Origin: an uncultured Granulosicoccaceae bacterium
GTDB taxonomy: Bacteria > Pseudomonadota > Gammaproteobacteria > Granulosicoccales > Granulosicoccaceae
NCBI GenBank assembly: GCA_937920585.1
Contig: CAKZSB010000485.1
Location: 1-36,417, forward strand
Direction of reading: 5' to 3'
Length of the DNA stretch: 36,417 nt
Below the pieces are notes generated by a model. It did no database searches, was not told the DNA's origin, and was given only the letters and a program-made list of their open reading frames with translations. A program made the translations under genes and the position numbers. This document shows, in pieces, positions 7,110 to 14,233 of this stretch. Positions within the stretch are counted from its first letter, which is position 1. The number at the start of each line of letters is the position of its first letter.

Positions 7110-7871
7110 GTGACTCTCAAAGCCGTGCGATACTGCCTGATCAGCACTCTGATGATTCTGCTTGGCGGCTGTGCGACCACGCGCGTCGAGGCGCCGATTA
7201 ACGATCCGTTCGAATCGGTTAATCGAAAGATCTATGCCTTCAACTCGCACCTCGACAACTACCTGATCAAACCCGCCGCCAAAGGATACAAGCGCGTCGT
7301 ACCGGATCCGGTCGAACACGGGGTGACCAATTTTTTCACTAACATTTTCACCGTCAACATCATCGTTAACGACGTTCTGCAGGGCAACCTTCGACAAGCC
7401 GGAAGTGACCTGGGTCGCCTGGCAATCAACAGTACCGTCGGGTTGCTCGGGTTTATCGACGTCGCCAGCAGACTCGGTATCGAGCGCAACTACGAGACGT
7501 TCGGCATTACCTTCGGCAAATGGGGCGTCGCTGAGGGCCCCTTTCTGATGCTGCCACTGTTTGGCCCCTCAAATCTGCGCGCCGCGGTTGGCCGCATCCC
7601 GGGCTCGTATACCAGCTATCCGCGCTATATCGAAGACTTCGGCACTGCCGTGGCAATCCAGGCCACTGAAATTGTCGCCTTTCGGGCCGAACTGCTCGGC
7701 ACCGACAATCTGCTCGACGAAGCGGCACTCGATCCGTATATATTCCTGCGTGATTTCTGGCTGCGTCGCCATCGCACGCGCGTGCTGGAACATCAGGTAC
7801 CGGGCGACACACCAGAAGAGCAGACTTACGACCTCGGCGACGAAATAGACGAGCTCGATACACTCGATTGA
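7110..7871 (+). CDS. mlaA: MlaA (VacJ) outer-membrane lipoprotein, phospholipid retrograde transport
   Basis: The 253-aa protein has a lipoprotein signal peptide with lipobox LLGGC (Cys near residue 22) and the conserved MlaA sequence: NDPFESVNRKIYAFN, then YKRVVPDPVEHGVTNFFTNI, NDVLQGNLRQAGSDLGRLAINSTVGLLGFIDVA and FGKWGVAEGPFLMLPLFGPSNLR. In the Mla pathway MlaA sits in the outer membrane with a porin and extracts mislocalised phospholipids from the outer leaflet, passing them to periplasmic MlaC. The start is GTG 7110, with GAGG about 8 bases upstream. No mlaBCDEF genes are nearby, which is usual because mlaA is often separate. The acidic C-terminal tail (DLGDEIDELDTLD) is variable in the family. 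Confidence 0.95.
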   Translation: MTLKAVRYCLISTLMILLGGCATTRVEAPINDPFESVNRKIYAFNSHLDNYLIKPAAKGYKRVVPDPVEHGVTNFFTNIFTVNIIVNDVLQGNLRQAGSDLGRLAINSTVGLLGFIDVASRLGIERNYETFGITFGKWGVAEGPFLMLPLFGPSNLRAAVGRIPGSYTSYPRYIEDFGTAVAIQATEIVAFRAELLGTDNLLDEAALDPYIFLRDFWLRRHRTRVLEHQVPGDTPEEQTYDLGDEIDELDTLD

Positions 7872-7932
7872 TCAGCGTGCCCGGTACCGATAGCACTTAC
7901 CCAACCGTTATCTCTGGCGGGATTGAGCACCT

Positions 7933-9576
7933 GTGACCGCACCTTTCGTATACGAGCTGCTGGCTGAAACGTTTATCAACGAGCAGCCGGGGCACTGCTT
8001 CGCGTTGCTGGGCGACGCCAATATGAACTGGGCTCAGGCGATGCATCAACGCGGCTGCCCGTTTACCTACGTACGCGACGAGCACTGTGCAGTGTCAGCC
8101 GCGATGGCGTGGTCACGCACGACTGGCAAACCGGGTATTGCAACCGTCACCTGCGGCCCGGGCCTGACGCAGATCATGACCGCGTTGCCGGTAGCCGTGC
8201 GCGCCAATATCCCGCTGGTGATCTTTGCCGGCGAAGCGCCGTTGCACAAGCCCTGGTACAACCAGGCGATAGATCAGGCGCCGTTTGTAAAAGCCTGCGG
8301 TGCCTGCTACCAGCCGCTGCATAGTATTGGGCTGATGGCCACCCAGGTACGCGACGCATTTCTCTATGCGGTTGAGCATCAAACGCCGGTGGTGCTGGGG
8401 TTGCCATTCGATCTGCAGAATCGGCCCGTCCCGGACAACATAACACGACCAGTACCATCACATCAGTTATTGCCAGCCCCCGTTGCCGCGCCTCCCAACC
8501 CGGTGGAACTGACCGCAGCACAGCAGCGAATAGTAGCGGCGAAAAAGATCATCATCATGGCGGGCCTGGGCGCGATTCGCAGCAACGCTGGCGATGCCTG
8601 TCGGCAACTGGCCGCACAGACCGGCGCACTGCTGGCAACCACCCTGCCAGCGCGCGGAATTTTTCACGATGACCCCTGGTGCATCGGTATCGCAGGTGGT
8701 TTTTCAACCGAACTCTGCCGGCAGTACCTGGCCGAGGCGGACCTGATCATCGCCGTGGGTTGTCGGCTGACGAGCCACAATTCAAGCGATGGAAAACTGT
8801 TTGCCGCCGAGCGCGTACTTCATGTTGATGTCGCGCCTCGCGCCGTCAGCCAGGGGCGAATTGCGTCCCACAGCCAATTGCGTGGCGATGCCCGGCTGAT
8901 CATTGAAGCCTTGCAGCAATCGCTGCCCGAACAGGCCGCAAGCGATAACGACTGGCGCAGCGACAGCACCGCGGCAAAGATCGCCACCACACCGCCGGAC
9001 AGCCATATCTATCCGGCCGAGCCCGGTCTGCACGATCCTCGCGAGGTGGTCGCTGCGCTCGACGATACGATCCCCAAACACTGGCACACAGTGAATTCAT
9101 CCGGTCATTGTTCATGGTTCTTCGCGCAGTTAAAACAGCGCCCGGCAGATCGATTTCTTACCATTCGCGAGTTCGGCGCGATTGGCAATGGCCTGTCCTA
9201 TGCGATGGGTGTTGCCGTTGCCAGCCCCGCGGAACCCGTTGTGCTGTTCGATGGCGATGGTAGTTTTCTAATGCATGCGCAGGAGCTTGAAACCATTCGT
9301 CGCCACGGCCTGAAAATTCTTGTCGTGGTCATGAACGACGGTGGCTACGGCTCGGAAATTCACAAATTGCGCAGCAGAGGATTACCCGAACACGGCGCCG
9401 TGTTTGGCCGCACTGAACTGGCCAGCATCGCGCAAGGGTTTGGCATTGAAGGAGCGCGAATCGATGATCTCGCTCAGCTCGACAGCGCTCTGACCCGTTT
9501 TATCAACCATGACGGCGCCGCACTGTGGGATTTTCATGTGTCCGATAAAATCGTTTCACCCGCACTGCGCAAATAA
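7933..9576 (+). CDS. Thiamine-diphosphate-dependent enzyme (acetolactate synthase / benzoylformate decarboxylase-like)
   Basis: At 547 aa it has the three-domain ThDP layout. The N-terminal pyrimidine-binding domain includes the cofactor-activating glutamate E50 in YVRDEHCAVSAAMAW. The central domain (about 195-330) has IIIMAGLGAIRSNAG and LIIAVGCRLTS. The C-terminal PP domain carries the GDG...N metal/diphosphate motif, from GDGSFLMHAQELETI near residue 440 to VVVMNDGGYG. The family cleaves or joins carbon-carbon bonds next to a keto group (2-keto acid decarboxylation, acyloin formation). No acetolactate-synthase small subunit or recognisable pathway partner is adjacent, so the substrate is open. 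The GTG start at 7933 lacks a strong Shine-Dalgarno sequence. It converges with the galM-like gene, leaving a gap of 27 bp. Confidence 0.88.
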   Translation: MTAPFVYELLAETFINEQPGHCFALLGDANMNWAQAMHQRGCPFTYVRDEHCAVSAAMAWSRTTGKPGIATVTCGPGLTQIMTALPVAVRANIPLVIFAGEAPLHKPWYNQAIDQAPFVKACGACYQPLHSIGLMATQVRDAFLYAVEHQTPVVLGLPFDLQNRPVPDNITRPVPSHQLLPAPVAAPPNPVELTAAQQRIVAAKKIIIMAGLGAIRSNAGDACRQLAAQTGALLATTLPARGIFHDDPWCIGIAGGFSTELCRQYLAEADLIIAVGCRLTSHNSSDGKLFAAERVLHVDVAPRAVSQGRIASHSQLRGDARLIIEALQQSLPEQAASDNDWRSDSTAAKIATTPPDSHIYPAEPGLHDPREVVAALDDTIPKHWHTVNSSGHCSWFFAQLKQRPADRFLTIREFGAIGNGLSYAMGVAVASPAEPVVLFDGDGSFLMHAQELETIRRHGLKILVVVMNDGGYGSEIHKLRSRGLPEHGAVFGRTELASIAQGFGIEGARIDDLAQLDSALTRFINHDGAALWDFHVSDKIVSPALRK

Positions 9577-9603
9577 CTGCCTCAGCCAAACTCGCAAGAC
9601 CGG

Positions 9604-10662
9604 CTATACGCAATCAAAACTGTACACGGTCGAGTGCCGATACTGCTGCCCGGGCCGCAGAACCACTGATGGGAACGATGGTTGATTGATCGCATCGGGA
9701 AAGCCCTGCGCCTCCAGACACAACGCGCCATGCGAGCCATAGCGCTGGCCGAGCTTACCCGCCAGTTCATTCAAATGATTGGCGCTGTAAAACTGCAGCC
9801 CAGGCTGGGTCGTCGATACCCGCATCCGCCGACCACTGACGGGCTCGAATACTTCGGCCGCAAAGACAGGTCTATCGACTTGCGCCGCTCTGAGCACCCA
9901 ACAATGATCGTAACCGGCCGCGATCTGCAGTTGATCAAATGCAGCTTCGATTCGCTCACCAATGGCCCGCGGCGCGCGAAAATCCATCGGCGTGCTGGCC
10001 ACCGGATCCATACGATTTAACGGAATGTTCTGCGCATTGGTTGGCAGGTAGGCGTCGGCGTGCAACTGCAACTCATGGTTGTACACAGCACCGCGCCGGG
10101 CATTGGTGTGACCCGCCAGATTGAAGTAGGCATGATTACTCAGATTGACCAACGTCGGCTGGTCAGTTGTGGCTAGATAATCTATGCACAATTCGTTTTC
10201 ATCGCTCCAGCGATAGGAGACCTCGATCGACACACGCCCGGGGTAACCACCGTCACCATTGTCACTTGCTGTGCTTAAAACCAGCGCACCATCATCGAAA
10301 CGGGCACTCCAGCGTCGCCGGTGAATACCGGCACTGGCACCGTGCAAGTGGTGCTCGCCCTGGTTCGCCTCGAGCTGGTATTGCCTGCCATCAAGGGTGA
10401 AACGAGCATTGCCAATGCGATTGGCGACTCTGCCGACAATGCAGCCTAAATAGGCGTGACACTGCTCGTAGCCGGCAACCGAATCATAGCCCAGCACGAC
10501 ATCGGCAAACTCTCCACGCCGATCGGCAACCTGCAGCCCTGTAACCGTGGCACCATAATCTGTGATTTCGAGTTTCGCCCCGCTGCTGTTGCACAGGGTA
10601 TGCAACGTGGCATCGGCGCCATTGGCCATGCACCCGAATGAACGGGTGTCGTGTTGAGGCAT
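9604..10662 (-). CDS. Aldose 1-epimerase (mutarotase), GalM family
   Basis: Interconverts alpha and beta anomers of aldoses such as galactose and glucose in the cytoplasm. The 352-aa sequence has the GalM signature elements: LEITDYGATVTGLQV, GRVANRIGNARFTLDG, the catalytic-site histidines in HHLHGA (H107) and NLSNHAYFNLAG (H177), and the C-terminal catalytic glutamate in LCLEAQGFPDA (E317). The ATG at 10662 is chosen: it follows the stop of the Ldh_2 gene by one base. A longer in-frame start at 10809 would place 49 unrelated residues inside that gene. It is the third gene of the SDR/Ldh_2/galM operon, which suggests the operon handles a sugar or sugar-derived acid. Other genes for a complete pathway are not in the window. 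Confidence 0.9.
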   Translation of the reverse strand: MPQHDTRSFGCMANGADATLHTLCNSSGAKLEITDYGATVTGLQVADRRGEFADVVLGYDSVAGYEQCHAYLGCIVGRVANRIGNARFTLDGRQYQLEANQGEHHLHGASAGIHRRRWSARFDDGALVLSTASDNGDGGYPGRVSIEVSYRWSDENELCIDYLATTDQPTLVNLSNHAYFNLAGHTNARRGAVYNHELQLHADAYLPTNAQNIPLNRMDPVASTPMDFRAPRAIGERIEAAFDQLQIAAGYDHCWVLRAAQVDRPVFAAEVFEPVSGRRMRVSTTQPGLQFYSANHLNELAGKLGQRYGSHGALCLEAQGFPDAINQPSFPSVVLRPGQQYRHSTVYSFDCV

Positions 10663-10663
10663 A

Positions 10664-11770
10664 TCAGCTGGCAGTTGGCGCAACGTGCGGTACATCGGTC
10701 TGCGCCACGCCGCTATCGCTTGCGGCATCGACCAGACTTTGCCAGGTCTCAAGCGGCAAACTGACGCCGTTGGCACGCCGTTCGGCACGCGCCCGGCGTT
10801 CGGGATCACCCGGTATCATTACCGGATGATCGGCATCGGCCGGTTTGGCTGCACGAACAAAGTCGATGTATTGCGCTACAGACGCCGCAAACTCATGGCC
10901 ATCGTCTATTGCCACGGGATTTAGATAGAAAGAAAGCATGCCGTTGTAAGGCCCTTCTCCTGGACCGCTGGGTCCGGAACCTGTTAGCGCGCCTGCGAGC
11001 AATTCACAGGCAATCGCGAGCCCCGAGCCCTTGTGATCACCCATTGCCGTTAAGGCGCCGGCGCCGGCGCGCGGATTGGGAACTTCACCCGGAGCCACTT
11101 CACCGTACAGGGCATGCGGATTGTCCGTAAGTTGCCCGGTCTCGTCGATCAGACCACCCTGTGGTGGCTTAGGACCGCCCTTGAGCGCAATCAAAGCCTT
11201 GCCCTCGGCGATTCTGGACGTGGCAAAATCCAGCACAAAGTCATCGCCATCAGGGTTGGGTACACCGATCGTAACCGGTGCTGTTGACATACGGCGCTCG
11301 GCACCACCGAACGGTGCCACCAGCATACTTCGCGCGACATTGACAAAATGCACGGAGACGAATCCGGCATCGCAGGCACGTTCCGCCCAGGCACCGATTC
11401 GCCCCAGATGCCCCGCGCGGCGCAATGCGACGAGCCCGACACCGTGCTCACGCGCCTTATCAATACCAATATCCAGCGCCTGCTTTCCCAGCACCTGACC
11501 AAACCCGTACTGGCCATCCAGCAACACAAATGCACCGCCGTCGATAACTGTCTCCACCGACTGGCCAAACTTCATGTGACCGCGCCGCATGTCACGCAAA
11601 TAGCGTGGCACTCGCACCACACCGTGGCTGTCGTGACCGGAAAGATTGGCCTCGACCAGATTTTCCCCGATTGCCCGCGCCTCCGGCTCAGCAGCTCCCG
11701 CGGCAGCAAAGGTAGCGGCGATAAACGAGGCCAGCTCGTCGGCCTGTACAACAACAGACGGAACATTCAA
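10664..11770 (-). CDS. Malate/L-lactate dehydrogenase family (Ldh_2) NAD(P)-dependent oxidoreductase
   Basis: Type-2 malate/lactate dehydrogenase superfamily member (368 aa). These enzymes reduce or oxidise 2-keto/2-hydroxy acids with NAD(P). Conserved blocks include LSGHDSHGVVRVPRY (active-site His near residue 49), GHLGRIGAWAERACDAGFVSVHFVNV, PFGGAERRMSTAP, VLDFATSRIAEGK and AMGDHKGSGLAIACELLAGALTG. The start appears to be TTG 11770: GAGGA lies 9 bases upstream, and the nearby ATG at 11766 is in a different frame. It lies 43 bp behind the SDR gene and is followed almost directly by galM. Substrate assignment (malate, lactate, ureidoglycolate, 2,3-diketogulonate, sugar-acid derivatives) is not possible by motif. 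The sugar context favours a sugar-acid substrate. Confidence 0.9.
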   Translation of the reverse strand: MNVPSVVVQADELASFIAATFAAAGAAEPEARAIGENLVEANLSGHDSHGVVRVPRYLRDMRRGHMKFGQSVETVIDGGAFVLLDGQYGFGQVLGKQALDIGIDKAREHGVGLVALRRAGHLGRIGAWAERACDAGFVSVHFVNVARSMLVAPFGGAERRMSTAPVTIGVPNPDGDDFVLDFATSRIAEGKALIALKGGPKPPQGGLIDETGQLTDNPHALYGEVAPGEVPNPRAGAGALTAMGDHKGSGLAIACELLAGALTGSGPSGPGEGPYNGMLSFYLNPVAIDDGHEFAASVAQYIDFVRAAKPADADHPVMIPGDPERRARAERRANGVSLPLETWQSLVDAASDSGVAQTDVPHVAPTAS

Positions 11771-11813
11771 AAGAACTTTTCCTCACAGATTTCGGCGTGA
11801 CAGGCCGAAGTGG

Positions 11814-12593
11814 TTAAACGTGCTGGCCACCATTCACATGGATTTCTGCGCCCGTTACATAGCGCGCCTGCTCGGAGCAAAGGAAGTAAATCATCGAAGC
11901 CACTTCCTCGGGCGTTCCCAGTCGTCCCAGCGGAATAGAGGCTATCAGCTCTTCAGTGCCAGGCGACAGGATAGAGGTATCTATCTCACCCGGGGCGATC
12001 GCATTGACCTTGATACCGAAGCGACCGAAGTCGGAGGCCATCTCTCGTGTTAGTGTGGCGAGCGCCGCCTTGCTGCAGGCATAGGCACTGCCGGCGAATT
12101 TGTGCACCCGGCTGCCGGCGATTGACGTCACGTTGACAATGCCGCCCTTGCCTTGCTCGAGGTTGTCACGCAGCCCCTGGGCCAGCAGCACCGGCGCAAC
12201 GAGATTGACCTTGAGTACCTGTTGCCAGACCGCTGGCGGCGTATCGATCGAGCCCAGCCGAAGACCGTCATCGTTTTTGGGTGAAATGGCAGCATTATTG
12301 ACCAGCGCATGCAGTGCGGCGCCACCAAGCCGGTTGCGCATTTCGGCGATTCCGGCGGCAAGGCTGTCATCGTCGGACAAGTCGATCTGAATATGATCCT
12401 CAGGACCCGAACTCCAGGGGCAGTCCTCAGGGAAAGACTGCCGGGAACAGGTAATCACACGCCAGCCAGCCGATGAAAATCGCTTTACGGTCGCATGGCC
12501 GATTCCGCGACTGGCACCCGTGAGAATCACCGTTTTACGCTCTTCCGGTTCCGATGATCGACCCGGGGAGGCAGCCACTGAGCTTGCGCCCAT
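11814..12593 (-). CDS. SDR-family NAD(P)-dependent oxidoreductase
   Basis: Classical short-chain dehydrogenase (259 aa from ATG 12593). The cofactor motif TGASRGIGHA lies near residue 25. NNAA is near 103, the catalytic Ser is in NVTSIAGS, the catalytic pair is YACSK, and IAPGEIDTSI and GRLGTPEEVASMIYFLCSEQARYVTGAEIHVNGG complete the fold. The ATG 12593 has AGGAA about 9 bases upstream. A GTG at 12611 would add six residues, but the AGGAA would then lie inside the gene. It is the first gene of an operon with Ldh_2 and galM, driven by a near-consensus promoter with a Fur box over its -10. Substrate unknown; sugar or sugar-lactone oxidation fits the neighbours. Confidence 0.92.
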   Translation of the reverse strand: MGASSVAASPGRSSEPEERKTVILTGASRGIGHATVKRFSSAGWRVITCSRQSFPEDCPWSSGPEDHIQIDLSDDDSLAAGIAEMRNRLGGAALHALVNNAAISPKNDDGLRLGSIDTPPAVWQQVLKVNLVAPVLLAQGLRDNLEQGKGGIVNVTSIAGSRVHKFAGSAYACSKAALATLTREMASDFGRFGIKVNAIAPGEIDTSILSPGTEELIASIPLGRLGTPEEVASMIYFLCSEQARYVTGAEIHVNGGQHV

Positions 12594-12656
12594 CGCCACT
12601 ATTTCCTGCACGCTGCTAGCCGTGAAATGCTCAATTTGCTTTGCCCCGCCGATTAA

Positions 12657-12671
12657 TGAGAATGATTATCA
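12657..12671. promoter_or_regulatory. Fur box overlapping the -10 element of the SDR operon
   Basis: TGAGAATGATTATCA matches the 7-1-7 Fur consensus TGATAATNATTATCA at all defined positions except one (G for T at position 4). It covers the -10 hexamer of the minus-strand promoter, the standard arrangement for repression by Fe2+-Fur. It lies 64-78 bases upstream of the SDR ATG and more than 200 bases from the plus-strand gene at 12890, so the SDR operon is the likelier target. Confidence 0.8.
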
Positions 12672-12693
12672 TTACGTAGCCAGCCTGTGTCAA
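12665..12693 (-). promoter_or_regulatory. Near-consensus sigma-70 promoter of the SDR/Ldh_2/galM operon
   Basis: On the minus strand the perfect -35 hexamer TTGACA (12693-12688) is followed after exactly 17 bp by GATAAT (12670-12665, 5 of 6 matches). Transcription should begin near base 12658, giving a leader of about 65 bases to the SDR start. This is the strongest promoter I can see in the window. Its -10 lies inside a Fur box. Confidence 0.8.
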
Positions 12694-12849
12694 CCGGCTC
12701 ACTGATTACTTATATCACCTGACGCCGAGAGCGCCGCATAAATGCGCAGAATTCGTGCAAGAAGCCGCGAATCGTCCACAAGCTGTACTCTGGCGGTAAA
12801 TTGATCGTAAATTGAATTCACACGGGTCGGCTGCAGATTAACTATGCCG

Positions 12850-12866
12850 TTACCCGATTCGGGTAA
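12850..12866. promoter_or_regulatory. Perfect 17-bp inverted repeat upstream of the Spy-like gene
   Basis: TTACCCGATTCGGGTAA is a perfect inverted repeat around a single central T. It ends 23 bases before the ATG at 12890, just upstream of the Shine-Dalgarno sequence GAGGAGAG. It may be an operator or a small mRNA hairpin. The core TACCC-N5-GGGTA also occurs at 18390-18404 upstream of the LuxR-type gene. Confidence 0.45.
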
Positions 12867-12889
12867 ACCGAAAAGCGAGGAGAGTCACT

Positions 12890-13567
12890 ATGAAATCAGT
12901 TACCTTTCTGGTCAGCGTGTTGTTGGCGACAGCAATGACCTCCCAGGCCAACGCCCACGGAAAGCGTGATCCGCTGGCACGTCAGGCCGCTATGAGCACC
13001 ATCATACAGGCAGTTGATGCCGGCACCGCAGCCAGTATCGAAACAAGAGCAAAGTTGATCCGGGAACAGCATGCCAGGCTGAGGACATTGCAAGGCACAT
13101 CACCATCCGACAACACAGCGATACGGGCGGCGCGTAAAGATTTGCGCAACACCCGAGACGAAATGGGTGAAGAGATTCAGCGTGTACTGACCGAGCAGCC
13201 GGAACTGCGCACCCGGCTCAAACAACAGCGCAGCGCTTTCCGGCAGCAACGCCTGCTCACACGATTTACCGTGGCCAACGACGAAGCGTTTGCCACGCTG
13301 CTCAACAGCGCGCCGCAAGCGCTGCACGAGCAATTGAGCATCAATCGGGGCTTGCTTGCCGATGCGCGGGCCACGGTGCGCGAGGCGCGAGACAATGGCG
13401 CCACCCGAACGCAAATAAAATCACTGCGCCGCTCCTCTCGAGACCTGTACCGCGCGCAGCGTTCCATCATTGGCCAGATCCTGGGCAACGACGAACAGGC
13501 GCAAGCTCAACTCCTGGCGATGGCATCTGATGCCGGATTTAACCACAAGCGGAAACGCTGGCACTAA
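12890..13567 (+). CDS. Secreted helical protein, Spy/CpxP-like
   Basis: A 225-aa protein with a clear Sec signal peptide (MKSVTFLVSVLLATAMTSQANA, cleavage after residue 22) and a mature part that is almost entirely polar, Arg/Gln/Ala-rich and predicted helical. It includes AIRAARKDLRNTRDEMGEEIQRVL and RSSRDLYRAQRSIIGQIL. This resembles periplasmic Spy/CpxP-type helical proteins, which act as chaperones or as sensors of envelope or metal stress. No exact LTxxQ motif is visible, so family membership is tentative. A basic tail ends HKRKRWH. The start ATG has a strong Shine-Dalgarno sequence (GAGGAGAG). A perfect inverted repeat just upstream may regulate it. Confidence 0.75.
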   Translation: MKSVTFLVSVLLATAMTSQANAHGKRDPLARQAAMSTIIQAVDAGTAASIETRAKLIREQHARLRTLQGTSPSDNTAIRAARKDLRNTRDEMGEEIQRVLTEQPELRTRLKQQRSAFRQQRLLTRFTVANDEAFATLLNSAPQALHEQLSINRGLLADARATVREARDNGATRTQIKSLRRSSRDLYRAQRSIIGQILGNDEQAQAQLLAMASDAGFNHKRKRWH

Positions 13568-13574
13568 ACTCATC

Positions 13575-13594
13575 GGGCCGCACTCGTGCGGCCC
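13575..13594. terminator. Strong hairpin between convergent genes
   Basis: GGGCCGCA and TGCGGCCC form a perfect 8-bp GC-rich stem with a CTCG loop, 8 bases after the stop of the Spy-like gene and 17 bases from the end of the convergent lysine-rich gene. No T-run follows directly on either strand. It may therefore be a weak or bidirectional terminator or an mRNA-stabilising hairpin. Confidence 0.5.
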
Positions 13595-13610
13595 ACTTGC
13601 CGGAGCCCGT

Positions 13611-13964
13611 TTATTTTTTGTTTTTCCCGGGCTTCTTGCCCGCTTCGGCTCCGGCTTTTCCCTCTTTGCCTTTCTCGCCCTTGCCTTGTGCAGCAGTCAG
13701 CGAATCCGGATTTTTCTGCCCGCCTCGCACGAACGCGCGGTGATGCCCGGCCATCATTGCTGCCCGCTCGCGATCGGACATCTGTTCCCAGCGAGCCTTT
13801 GCCTCCTCGATCGGCCGGGCTGCCTCCTGCTGATCCGTAACCGCCTCGGGAAAATCACTTTGCCAGGGTTCCGTGCTGTACAGATCGCCAGCGATTGCGA
13901 TCACCGGCAGCAGCAGAACTGCCAACACAGAAAACCGGTATCTTAAATTCAGGCGGCTTACCAC
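13611..13964 (-). CDS. Small secreted lysine-rich protein, function unknown
   Basis: From GTG 13964 the frame encodes 117 residues: a signal-peptide-like N terminus (LRYRFSVLAVLLLPVIAIAG), then a short helical segment with RWEQMSDRERAAMMAGHHRAF, then a low-complexity lysine/glycine tail (KGEKGKEGKAGAEAGKKPGK). The W-x2-M-S-D-R-E-R-A-A-M block recalls DUF3106-type periplasmic proteins, but the rest is too short for a firm match. The frame is open up to 14240. Those extra 92 residues look non-coding, and the longest form would overlap the start of the nuclease gene. The start is therefore uncertain. It converges on the Spy-like gene, another small helical envelope protein. Confidence 0.5.
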   Translation of the reverse strand: MVSRLNLRYRFSVLAVLLLPVIAIAGDLYSTEPWQSDFPEAVTDQQEAARPIEEAKARWEQMSDRERAAMMAGHHRAFVRGGQKNPDSLTAAQGKGEKGKEGKAGAEAGKKPGKNKK

Positions 13965-14233
13965 TCTCAACGTGCTGTCTCCATAGCGCGGTGCAACGGC
14001 ACAACTCGAATGCCCGCCAGCAGACGGATCGACAACAGGAACTGACGACTGCCAGCCGCGGTTCTTAACCTTGCCAAACCGGTTTTGACGACTCCGACAT
14101 CTGGCACTGTTCAACAGCAGATTTCGCAAAGACACCATCGCGTCGCGAGTCACCGTGGCATACTGTCCTGAGTTCATGGCGGCGACTTCGTTCGCGGCCC
14201 CAGGCTGCTTCAAGCCCGACACACCAAGGTTCA

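Noticed and set aside
6984-7397. Minus-strand open frame of 137 codons
   Set aside because: It overlaps the conserved N-terminal half of mlaA in antisense and shows no domain of its own.
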